Shown: positions 30,968 to 39,234 of the stretch, piece after piece
Numbering within the stretch: the stretch's first letter is position 1
Layout of the letters: each line of letters begins with the position of its first letter
From: Paramoeba atlantica
Taxonomy: Eukaryota > Discosea
Assembly: GCA_977017575.1 (NCBI GenBank)
Contig: CDRNVI010000046.1
Coordinates: 150,630 to 214,629 of the forward strand
Length of the DNA stretch: 64,000 nucleotides
Reading direction: 5' to 3'
Position numbers and translations under genes: made by a program
Notes under the pieces: model-generated
What the model was told of the DNA's origin: nothing
The model's database searches: none
The model's input: the letters and a program-made list of their open reading frames with translations, nothing else

Positions 30968-32908
30968 TTTTTTTTTTTTTTTTTTTTTTTTTTACTAACG
31001 AATGTTAAACTACTTCAATATAAAACTTTTTAAACGTGGATATAAACACTTTCCTTGGTACCTCCCCGTTTATTACATCGTGAGAAATGTTCACCTTCCC
31101 CCCTTTTCTCAATTTTCAAAGAGAAACTATCCCGAAAATGAAATCTATATAATTTTATAAGCTGACTCAGCTTATAGTGATATTGTGTTTAGAACTTATA
31201 TACTATATTCTTGAGTTTGCGTGCAGCCGTCTAAGTATTTCTTTAGCTGCGCATAAATCCCTAATCCATTAAGCTCCTGAATCGTCAGCTTCATTTCGAG
31301 TTCGACCTGTTTCCTGTTTAGCATGGCCGCGTCTGCTAGCGAGTGTACCAAGTTCTGCGTATTGCGGTGCAAAGCGCCTCCTGCCAGTACGGGTAAACAT
31401 TGAAATGAGTCTTCACGAATTAAGTTCGTACGTACATATGTGTTGGACTTTCGCTGCAGCGCGTCATTCATGAGCTGTGTGCATTTCTTTCCACGATTAG
31501 ACATTGAGAGTTCGTGAATAACTGTCAGATCATAGAAGACCGCACCCGTGTTCCAATAGATCACGAGATCGGGGCCAGACCGACAAAGTTTTTTTCCTGC
31601 ACAAGTCTTCTGATGTACCAACTGGTTTTCCGGACTGATTGTAGATCGGCAAGCGATGCACTTCCACGTAGAAAAGTTTCTAGGTTCCGTTTCACATGGG
31701 ATGCCTGCTTTCACGCATAGACGATGCAAAAATCCGACAAGTGAGTTATGTTTCACGGTCGTATTTATACCTGAACATTGAGCACAGCCTGGGATATGGG
31801 TGAGGGCGTTTCGGTTATTGAGGAGAATACCGCACCCTGGACACAATAGACTGGTAGGTAGATCTGGGTGTTGGGCATTTAGTCGTGGCATAATCGCGAG
31901 TTTGAAGAGATGGGAAGGGATGTACTTCGCGTTGGAAAGGATCCAGTCGCTGTTTCCTTTGAAGGATGTGGCTTGTAGAATGGGCTTAATGTCGGGATCC
32001 GTTTGCAACTCTTTCAATACTTCGACATGATGAATGCTGGTGGAAGCTTTTTCGTCCACTGGTATGACTTTCATTGTCGAGTTCTTAGGAATAGACGGGT
32101 GTGATGGCACCGCGTTGTCGATCCGAGCTGAAAAAGAGTTTCGGCGCTCAAGAACCGAGTAGCGGGATGCCACATATGCCGTCTCCCTAAGGGGACTGCT
32201 CGCTGTCAAACCCATTCCTCCCTTCTTAACGGGTAATCGTACAATTTTCATTTGATCGGGAGAGAGTGGACCAATCCAAGACTCTACCACATTTTCAACC
32301 TCATGATCGAATTGTGATGATGCTTTCTCTGTTGTTTCGGGCGGGTGGACACGAATCAGGTATTGTTGACGAACATTGGCACATTTTGCTAAAAGAATCA
32401 TCGATATATTATTGATGCCCATTCGTTTTAGCCGCCGAAAAGCTGTGACCTGCTTCTCTAGTTGACGCAAAAGTCGTTCACTTATTGTGTTGTTTTCTCC
32501 AACATACGCTCCGAGTACTTTGACCGCTTCGTCCTCCGACTTGACACCTTGGGTGCTCAGCGAATTCGGTATGGAATTTCCGGATTTTCCTCTGAACCAA
32601 ACGCATTTTGCCTCGGCTAGTTTCACCTGTTTTTCTTCTAGGAGACCTTTGAGCCTAAAGAATGCCTTCTCCAGTTCGGTTGAATCTCGAGACACTAACG
32701 TTATATCGTCAATGTATGCATTTATTTCAATACCTGGAAATTCGGAGGCCAGTGTCTCGAGTATTGGTTGACAGAATACGCAAAAGTAAAGACTAGCCAG
32801 AGCGGACCCTTGCCTTACACCTGCTGAGCTCATTATAATGTCCGTCAGGCTGCCATCGGAGCCATAAAATAAAAGTTCGGAAGCATTTGAATATTCGGCC
32901 GCAAAGAA
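30968..32908 (-). mobile_element. 5'-truncated RLE LINE nested in another LINE
   Basis: The poly(A) tail is 26 residues (30968-30993, T on the plus strand), the 3' UTR 30994-31195, and coding runs up to 32908. The flanks CCTTGA at 30962-30967 and 32909-32914 form a 6-bp target duplication. The 3' UTR holds a block (CTCAATTTTC..AGAGAAACTATC, near 31100) that also occurs at 38.35 kb and 58.97 kb. It belongs to the second RLE subfamily (LNGLGIYAQLKKYL at its end). Confidence 0.88.
31196..32908 (-). CDS. RLE LINE RT (second half) and endonuclease
   Basis: The frame is open for about 570 LINE codons. It opens with FFAAEYSNASELLFYG and continues through SSAGVRQGSALASLYF, the catalytic AYIDDITL, the thumb (RMGINNISMILLAKCANVRQQY) and the zinc region CPGCGILLNNRNALTHIPGC. 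The endonuclease contains CIACRSTISPENQLVHQKTC, RSGPDLVIYWNTGAV and YDLTVIHEL. Open frame continues by chance into the older LINE up to 33022, which is not part of this copy. The first half of the RT is missing because of 5' truncation. Confidence 0.85.
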   Translation of the reverse strand, partial: FFAAEYSNASELLFYGSDGSLTDIIMSSAGVRQGSALASLYFCVFCQPILETLASEFPGIEINAYIDDITLVSRDSTELEKAFFRLKGLLEEKQVKLAEAKCVWFRGKSGNSIPNSLSTQGVKSEDEAVKVLGAYVGENNTISERLLRQLEKQVTAFRRLKRMGINNISMILLAKCANVRQQYLIRVHPPETTEKASSQFDHEVENVVESWIGPLSPDQMKIVRLPVKKGGMGLTASSPLRETAYVASRYSVLERRNSFSARIDNAVPSHPSIPKNSTMKVIPVDEKASTSIHHVEVLKELQTDPDIKPILQATSFKGNSDWILSNAKYIPSHLFKLAIMPRLNAQHPDLPTSLLCPGCGILLNNRNALTHIPGCAQCSGINTTVKHNSLVGFLHRLCVKAGIPCETEPRNFSTWKCIACRSTISPENQLVHQKTCAGKKLCRSGPDLVIYWNTGAVFYDLTVIHELSMSNRGKKCTQLMNDALQRKSNTYVRTNLIREDSFQCLPVLAGGALHRNTQNLVHSLADAAMLNRKQVELEMKLTIQELNGLGIYAQLKKYLDGCTQTQEYSI

Positions 32909-33008
32909 CCTTGAGGTGAGGGTCCGTTTGGGTGAAGTGATTTTAGTGTCTGAGCTTTTTCTTCTGCCGTGAGAGGTGAATCTCGATACACGTTGTCTAG
33001 TATTCGCG
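32909..33008 (-). pseudogene. Upstream piece of the interrupted LINE (28735-30967)
   Basis: The minus-strand reading RILDNVYRDSPLTAEEK..LKSLHPNGP matches the block just before the RT in the copies at 23.75 and 57.5 kb. It leads in register toward the 30.96-kb end of the older LINE. This shows that the LINE at 30968-32908 entered between them. Its own 5' end is cut near 33008. Confidence 0.8.
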
Positions 33009-33009
33009 T

Positions 33010-34401
33010 TGAAGAACACCAAGAAGAGATAAACTCACACTCCAAAGCTCCAGATCTCGTTTACAACATCATTTCGAAGTGGGGCAAGGGCACCGAATGC
33101 GTAATCGAATGGGGTTTTCGTCAAGGCAATACGACATACATTTCAAAGGGCACAGTTGTAGGCAGAACTTCACGTAAGGGACAAGTTAAAATAAAGATTT
33201 CGTACGAGCCAGAATCTGAGAGTGAAGGTCCAAGCGGTTTTCTTTACTTACCACAATCACACAAGATCAGAATCCGCAGTATTCGAGCAACAAAATTGCT
33301 GAAAGTTGAGATTCCAACACTAAGGCTGGAGGAACAGGCGGATAATATCTCGTGTCAAGATGAACAAAATGATCTCGAACCTCTGCCTTCGATGGCGCAA
33401 ATCGATCCGTCCTTTGCGGTGCATGTTGTGGCAATTTTCCGTGAAATCATCAGAGGATATCCCGGCGCTAAGCTCGAATCGGAAAAAGAAGCGATTTGGC
33501 ACAAATTCCTAAATGCACCACGCGATTCATTAGCCACGGTGCGTCAGACTCAAAAGAGACATCAGAGAGTGGGACACGTGCCCCGAAACGGAAACCTTTC
33601 TGACGATACCAACCTCAGTGCAGCACAACGTGAAGAGCTGGAGATAGACCGACGCTCGATACGGAATGCTTTAATCACAGCCAAAGCAGGGAACTTAAGC
33701 AAAGCGACGAGAGTACTGGATAATGTCTACAAGGAATCCAATCTATCACCCGAGGAAAAAGTAAGCAAGCTAAAGACCCTACATCCGGATGGTTCTCCAC
33801 TGGAAATTCCTGAAGCAAATTTTCCGCGAATCGGAGTCGTAGAGAACTCAGAGATTCGGGAAGCCACTGAAAAGTTGTCCCGGGGGGCTTCACCGGGTCC
33901 GACGGGGCTCAGCGAGAGCATGATGCGGTTGTTGGTGGACGACGAAGAAACATGCCTTTCCTTATGCCATATGATCCGCGATGTGATTAACGGGGAGGTC
34001 TCGCTAAGTGTCCGTCACCGTTTGACTCGATGCAGAATCATTGCACTGGCCAAGCCTCAAAACGGCATCCGCCCAGTTGCCATGGGAGACACAATTCTAG
34101 AGCGGCACGGCTGTATGCTAAAGAATTTCTTTGCACCGATTCAGCGAGGTATCCTTCAAAAAAACGCGTGCGAATCCATAGTCCACGAGCTGCTACAAGA
34201 TTATGAAACTGACCACGCACTGCTGTCAGTGGACTTTTCCAATGCGTATAACACACCGAATCGAAATGCAATCGCCCGCGCGCTTCTGGGAAATGCGATT
34301 TTTAAACCTTTCATGCGACTTTTCTACTTGGAATATGGCCTCCCTTCAGACCTTTTATTCTTTGCCAACAATGCCCTTCATTCTACAGTACAAAGTTCAT
34401 C
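33010..34401 (+). pseudogene. RLE LINE, N-terminal domain and first half of RT (interrupted copy)
   Basis: The plus-strand frame is open from 33010 and lacks the true 5' end. It carries the conserved beta-rich block (KAPDLVYNIISKWGKGTECV, GTVVGRTSRKGQVKIKISYE, FLYLPQSHKI), the helical block (MAQIDPSFAVHVVAIFRE, WHKFLNAPRDS) and RT blocks (GASPGPTGLSESMM, TRCRIIALAKPQNGIRPVAMG, VDFSNAYNTPNR). About nine residues are missing in frame after GDTIL. At 34401 a minus-strand LINE is inserted and the same protein continues at 35561. Confidence 0.85.
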
Positions 34402-35552
34402 CTGTGAGCAAGCTGCCGCGCTTGCGTGAAGCATTCCCATCGAAATGTGACACAGATTTATACATGACACTTCATCGTCAATCATCAGGTCTTAATAAAA
34501 GTAAAGGTCTTTCTTCTAAAATACATTCTATTTTTTTTTTCTCCCAAAGATCGTTCGTATTATCCTAAATCTCGCAGGCATTCTAAACACGGATAATCGT
34601 TGTGAATAATAATAAGAACTTTTAAGAGCTTTTCTAATGTGCGAACTTGTTGGTCGACTCACTGACGCAGTCCACCAATCCAATGTGCTTCTGGAATATA
34701 CTCGCGGAGCTGCGATACAATAGTATACGCTGCTAGCTTTTCTATCTCGAGTTGGAAGGCCTCACGTACGTCTTCGTACTTTTGTTTGGCTCGTTGGGAT
34801 AATGCCTTGAGGAGGGTTTTGGTGTCGTTGTGCAGAAGACCGCAGTCAGAGGCGGCCAGGCAACGAAAAGAGTCGCTTTCTACGCCTTTCTCCGTAACGT
34901 ACTTCTTGAATTTCTTGTCGAGCACGTGCTGCATCAGCGCTGTACTTGTTTGTTTGGCATAGCTGCTGCAACAAGTGTGAACAACGGTAAAATCATACAG
35001 GACCTCCCCCATGTGGGGCCACATAATAGCAAGATCAGGACCGGATCGGATTCTGCGGGCTTTGCAAGGATGATGTTCAGCTACTTCCGCTGAGATGGAA
35101 CACTTGCACTTAGTACAGAAAAACGAAGAATGGATGCGCGGTTCGATAATACAAGGGAGACCAGCTTTGGAGCACAAATCTGCGAGGTACCTCACTATGT
35201 GTGAGTGCTTTCTGGTGCAATTCATGCCCGAGCACCGGAAGCATCCTGCGACGTGTGGTATAATGCTGGTAGGAGATTCATGGCCACAGCATCCAGGGCA
35301 TATAACATCGGCCGGTGCGTTATGTAATCCGATGCCCAAACGCATCATCAAAGTGTATCGGAAGAGGTACGGGTTTACATAATTGCTGGTGCTTTCTAAA
35401 TGCATGTTTGATTCCTTTGTACGCTTCAATAAAAGTCCCATGTGAGAATCCTTCTGCAGCTCAGTTATCTGTTTATCGTGTTATGCACTTAGCTTCTTTT
35501 TCAATAGCTTGCGCGCTGCCTCTCCTCGACTTTGCGGTTGTTTCACAGCTCC
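34402..35552 (-). mobile_element. 5'-truncated RLE LINE inserted into a plus-strand RLE LINE
   Basis: The flanks AGTTCATC at 34394-34401 and 35553-35560 form an 8-bp target duplication. Removing the insert leaves the host LINE reading through the RT block SSSGIRQGSALSS. The insert has the 3' UTR at 34402-34658 and coding up to about 35549. No poly(A) tail is visible at its 3' end, unlike the copies ending at 26.2 and 31.0 kb. This suggests that this subfamily uses another 3' end. Confidence 0.88.
34659..35549 (-). CDS. RLE LINE C-terminus: zinc region and endonuclease
   Basis: The frame of 260 codons runs from the first ATG (35441) with LINE similarity upstream to 35549. It contains STSNYVNPYLFRYTLMMRLGI, the zinc region CPGCCGHESPTSIIPHVAGC and the endonuclease (CTKCKCSISAEVAEHHPC, RRIRSGPDLAIMWPHMGEVL, YDFTVVHTC). 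It ends WIGGLRQ. A stop and frame change lie between 35441 and 35549. It lacks the RT, so it is not autonomous. Confidence 0.82.
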
Positions 35553-35560
35553 AGTTCATC

Positions 35561-37175
35561 TGGAATTCGTCAAGGATCAGCTCTCTCTTCCATGTACTTT
35601 TGTGCACTCTTGCAAGGCCCTCTAATGGAAGTAGCCAATCTTTACCCCGAGGTCAATATAAGAGCTTATCAAGACGACGTGACGCTCAGCTCTAAGAATC
35701 TTCATTCGCTTGAGGCAGCTTTTCTTCATTTACGAGAGTTAACTGCGGATCTCAGCTTAGATATCAATTTCCGGAAATGTGAGTGGTTCCAGAAGGCCCC
35801 TCCCTGTGCTACCCAACCACTTCCATTAGAATCTTTGGGGGTAAACTTTCGGACGGATGCCATTAAGATTCTTGGTGCTTACATTGGCGCCGACCAGGTG
35901 GTAGAAAGTTTGCTTCTTCAAAAACTCGAGAAACACAAATGTCTGTTCCGCAGACTCCTAAAGATGGGTCCGAGCAACCTCTCACTGGCCATTTTGCGAC
36001 GCTGTACAATTCCGCGACACGATTATCATCTCCGCGTACACAGACCGAATGCCACTCTTCATTTAGCGCAGGTTTTCGACACAGAGGTGGGTAAGGTCTT
36101 GGAAAAGTGGTGCGGAGCTGACTCCAATGCTTTGCAACTCGCAGCACTTCCAAAAACATTTGGTGGTTTAGGTATCACATCCACGATTCTGAAACACAAG
36201 TACTTCTTTGAAGCTGCCCAAACATCTATCGAAGAGCACCCAAAACCCATTAACGCTCCGGTAGGTTATAAAGGTAGCGACAAAGGTCAGAAGAAAATGC
36301 AGGATCGAAAAGAGGTGGCACGAAAACTTCTGAAGAAGAACTTAAACACGGAGTATGAAAAGCAAGTCGCAGAACTTAAGAAACATTCGCATTTAGAGCT
36401 CATTCTGAACCGAAGCAAAGAAGCGAACTTACATTTAGAGAGTACGAATAACTATGTGAATCCTTACCTTTTCCGCTACACCCTAATGATGCGACTTGGA
36501 ATAAGTCTACCGAAAGCGCCAATAAACGTCGTATGCCCGGGATGCTGTGGTCCAGAAACATCTTCTAGTATTATTCCACATATCGCAGGATGCTCGAGAT
36601 GCTCAGGTATGAACTGCACTCGTAAACACTCTCACATCGTGCGCTATCTAGCTGACTTGTGCGCGAAGGCAGGACTTCCGTGTGTTATCGAACCGCGAAT
36701 TCACTCCTCATTTTATTGTACAAAGTGTAAATGCTCTATTTCTGCGGAGGTTTCTGACCAACATCCATGTAAGGCGCGCAGGATTCGATCTGGCCCCGAC
36801 CTCGCTATCATGTGGCCCCATATGGGAGAAGTCCTCTATGATTTCACAGTGGTTCACACTTGCTGCAACAGTTACAAGAAACAAACAAGCAACTACCTAC
36901 TGCAGCAAGCCCAGGAAAGGAAGTTCAAGAAATATGTGACAGAGAAAGGTGTGGACAGTGAGGCATTTCGTTGCATCGCCGCCTCAGATTGTGGTGTGTT
37001 GCACAACGACACAAAACAACTATTAAAGGCGTTGGCTCAGCGCGCGAATCGAAAATATGAAAACGTGCGTGAGGCTTTTCAGCTGGAACTTGAAAAGCTA
37101 TCGGCTTACACGGTAGTGTCTCAACTCCGAGATTACATCACCGATGAAAAGTGGATTGGGAGTTTACGACTCTAA
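35561..37175 (+). CDS. RLE LINE RT second half and endonuclease (continuation of interrupted copy)
   Basis: The frame of about 540 codons runs to the stop at 37175. It opens with GIRQGSALSSMYFCALLQG, then the catalytic AYQDDVTLSS, the thumb (KMGPSNLSLAILRRCTIPRHDY), the linker TSIEEH, the zinc region CPGCCGPETSSSIIPHIAGC and the endonuclease (CTKCKCSISAEVSDQHPC, RSGPDLAIMW, YDFTVVHTC). It ends WIGSLRL. Apart from the small in-frame loss and the insertion, the coding of this LINE is well kept over both halves, so it was probably recently active. Confidence 0.87.
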
Positions 37176-37324
37176 AAGAGTTCACTACCACACGTATATC
37201 TCCGTACAAATAAGTATTGATTAGTTGCCTTCGAATATATTAGGTCCTTTCGAATATATTAGATACTGCTACTTCTGCATTGATTCTTCATCACGTTTGA
37301 CAACAATTGGCGCGTATACAATAA
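37176..37324 (+). other. 3' flank of RLE LINE
   Basis: The untranslated stretch after the LINE stop contains the word TTCGAATATATTAG twice, about 18 bp apart (near 37231 and 37249). No poly(A) tail is seen. It ends at the G-run that opens the palindromic element. Confidence 0.5.
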
Positions 37325-37692
37325 TTGGCCAGGGGGGGCATTCGATGAAAATTCATCGAACGCACGGTGCGTTCGATGAATATTCATTGAACGGCGTCCC
37401 GTTCGATGACCAGGCGTCCCGTTCGATGAATATTCATCTAACGGGCAGTGCGTTCGATGAATCATTCATCCAACGGGCACTGCTGCACGAATTTTTCGTC
37501 TCGATTTTTTTTGGGGGGAATTTGAACATTACCATCTCGTTTACATGTCTGGAGGCAAGGCCCAACTGTCAGCGAAGCCCAAGTGTGCAAGCAAGGCCCC
37601 CGTCTGCGAGCAAGGCCCAACTGTGAGCGTAGCCCGCTTCTGGAGGCAAAAGCCCTCCTTTTCGAGAAAGGCCCAACTGTGAGCGTAGCCCT
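37325..37692 (+). repeat. Palindrome-plus-minisatellite element, copy 1
   Basis: After a G7 run come five or six palindromic words related to TTCGATGAATATTCATCGAA (37341-37480), separated by short GC spacers that are partly palindromic themselves. A spacer with GGGGGGAATTTGAAC follows, then a degenerate 19-20 bp minisatellite of the type AAGGCCCAACTGTGAGCG (37550-37690). The whole unit recurs inverted at 53820-54175, and a partial copy lies at 52845-52995. Frames through it are similar between copies but are made of repeats, so coding is doubtful. Confidence 0.85.
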
Positions 37693-37694
37693 GG

Positions 37695-37904
37695 GACATA
37701 ATTATATTTTTTGGCGACCCGCGCGCTCCATGCGGAGGTGGTGGATATTAGCACGGCGGGCGGATGAGTTGGCATCACGGCCTTCTTTTTCCATCGGGCA
37801 CGAGGGAGCGGCAAAATCTCAGGAGCTACTCCTGATTCTTTTGCTTTGGAGCGTGTGAACACTCCCATGAAAGGTAAAAAAAGTAAATAATCAACAAGGT
37901 ACAG
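37695..37904 (-). pseudogene. RLE LINE 5' end fragment
   Basis: On the minus strand it starts CTGTACCTTGTTGATT at 37904, and an ATG follows with the frame MGVFTRSKAKESG. This matches the first codons (MVVLTRSK) of the LINE starting at 22679. It stops abruptly at 37695 against the palindromic element. It shows that the CTGTACC motif is the true LINE 5' end together with a short 5' UTR of about 35 bp. Confidence 0.75.
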
Positions 37905-38152
37905 AAACTGTATCTTTATCGTCAAAGATTATTGTACGTGTGCTTCTCTCTAGATTCGTGGGAAGCAATTTGCGAAGCCCAACTACCTTGATAACAAATT
38001 TTAGTACCCATTTTGGCCGCGCGGGGGCCCCCGCGTGAGCGGGGGTGCGCGCGGCCGCGAAACGGCGAGGGCCCGCGTGAGCGGGCCTGAGCCGTACCCC
38101 GCGTAGGATTCCCCTGTGCGTCGTTAGTGGGAAGCAATTTGCGAAGCTCACT
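37905..38152. repeat. GC-rich hairpin insertion between 21-bp direct repeats
   Basis: An exact 21-bp repeat (GTGGGAAGCAATTTGC plus GAAGC) lies at 37958-37978 and 38127-38147. The 148 bp between them are very GC-rich, with strong hairpins (GCGCGGGGGCCCCCGCG near 38022; GGGCCCGCGTGAGCGGGCC near 38071). The direct repeats look like a target duplication around a short non-coding insertion. No tRNA-like boxes or tail are clear, so its class is unknown. Confidence 0.65.
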
Positions 38153-38189
38153 GAATTTCGTAGTTTTCGCTACGCAGGCGTTGTCAACG

Positions 38190-38335
38190 TATATAGTGTC
38201 TCTTCAGTTTGCCGGAGCGTAAATGGGTTATCCGTGCTCATCAACAAACCTCCGAGACAAGAAGTCTCACTTTCCTCTGCTTCAGAGTACACAATCTCAT
38301 CACTTACCCATTGAAAGCATTCCGCAATTATTTTT
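38190..38335 (-). pseudogene. RLE LINE linker fragment
   Basis: The minus-strand sequence resembles the LINE linker after the thumb (FEA..SIDEH..YAP), as does 42480-42525. The word CAGTTTGCCGGAGCGTA (38208-38224) recurs at 39117-39133. An A run follows on the minus strand, adjoining the next fragment. It is short and frame-broken. Confidence 0.5.
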
Positions 38336-38349
38336 TTTTTTTTTTTTTT

Positions 38350-38449
38350 TGGGATAGTTTCTCTTCGAAAATTGAGAGAAGGGGGGAAGGTGAACATTTC
38401 TCATTTCTCATTATCCTACGTGACTTCCTGCTGTGAGAGCTTATAGGAT
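38350..38449 (+). mobile_element. RLE LINE 3' UTR fragment
   Basis: The plus-strand block GATAGTTTCTCTTCGAAAATTG..CTTATAGGATTT matches, inverted, the 3' UTR of the LINE ending at 59095 (58905-59010) and part of the one ending at 31196. It ends in a T run. No coding is attached. Confidence 0.7.
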
Positions 38450-38503
38450 TTTTTTTTTTGCGGATTTCACTCCATAATACATTAATAGATTATGATTACC
38501 ACA

Positions 38504-39068
38504 CTAAACACTTAATTCTTGCATCTTCCTGTCGGCCAGGTGGCTACGAAGCTTCGCATACACTTCGAGCCCATTTTGTTCTTGCAACAGTAATTTAAAT
38601 TCCATCTCTGCTCTGTGGCGATCAAGGCACGCAGCGTCCGCCAAAGCATGGATGAGGAATCGGGTGTTCTGATGCAAGGATCCGCAAGAAAAAACCGGCA
38701 AGCATTGGAAAGCTACGTCAGGGATCTTTCCTGATTCTACGTATGTTTGATGCTTCCTTTTTATTGCGTCTTTTGCCAGGTTCGCGCACGTCTTACTAAT
38801 GTTCGACGGCGCAAGCTCGTGAATCACTGTAAGGTCGTAAAACAGTTCGCCTGTTGACCAATAAATCACGAGGTCAGGGCCTGACCTGAATAACTGCCGC
38901 CCTGAGCATGTCTTCTCATGAATTCCCCTGTTTTCCGGATTCACAACCGCTTTACATGTGGCGCACTTCCAGGAACTGAAGGCCCTAGGTTCACGTTCGC
39001 AAGGTATCCCGGACTTTTGACTTAGATCAAAGAGGTATTTGACGAGACGATTGTGCTTCACGGTAGCG
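38504..39068 (-). CDS. RLE LINE C-terminus: restriction-like endonuclease
   Basis: The frame of about 188 LINE codons contains VKHNRLVKYLFDLSQKSGIP, the endonuclease (CATCKAVVNPENRGIHEKTC, RSGPDLVIYWSTGEL, YDLTVIHELAPSN) and the end LLLQEQNGLEVYAKLRSHL. It is 5'-truncated. At its 5' edge a 25-bp stretch (TAGCGTTCCGCAACACTC and on) is repeated in tandem (39064-39113), so the upstream ATG at 39103 is an artefact of that duplication. An inverted copy of its last 90 bp follows at 39134. Confidence 0.82.
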
Positions 39069-39133
39069 TTCCGCAACACTCTCCATCTAGCGTTCCGCAA
39101 CACTCTCCATCTTTCCAGTTTGCCGGAGCGTAG

Positions 39134-39234
39134 TTTTGCAAGAACAAAATGGGCTCGAAGTGTATGCGCAGCTTCGTAGTCACCTGGCCGACAGGAAGGT
39201 GAAAGAATTAAGTGTTTAGTGTGATAATCATAAT
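39134..39234 (+). pseudogene. Inverted copy of the same LINE C-terminus
   Basis: The plus-strand sequence reads LQEQNGLEVYA.LRSHLADRK and then a stop, the same end as the minus-strand copy at 38504-38590, with a few changes. Downstream, GTGATAATCATAATCTA matches the flank left of 38504. The two form a 0.7-kb inverted pair. The second APE LINE inserted into this 3' flank. Confidence 0.8.

Noticed and set aside
32900-33060. Head-to-head LINEs at 33.0 kb as one twin-primed inverted insertion
   Set aside because: Both sides contain overlapping parts of the protein (the LDNVY block and RT) with different sequences, so they are separate copies and not one inverted copy.
37225-37626. 133-codon frame over the palindromic element, similar to one at 53878-54159
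   Set aside because: The similarity follows from DNA repeat identity between copies; the protein is a translation of palindromes and minisatellite, so coding is not supported.
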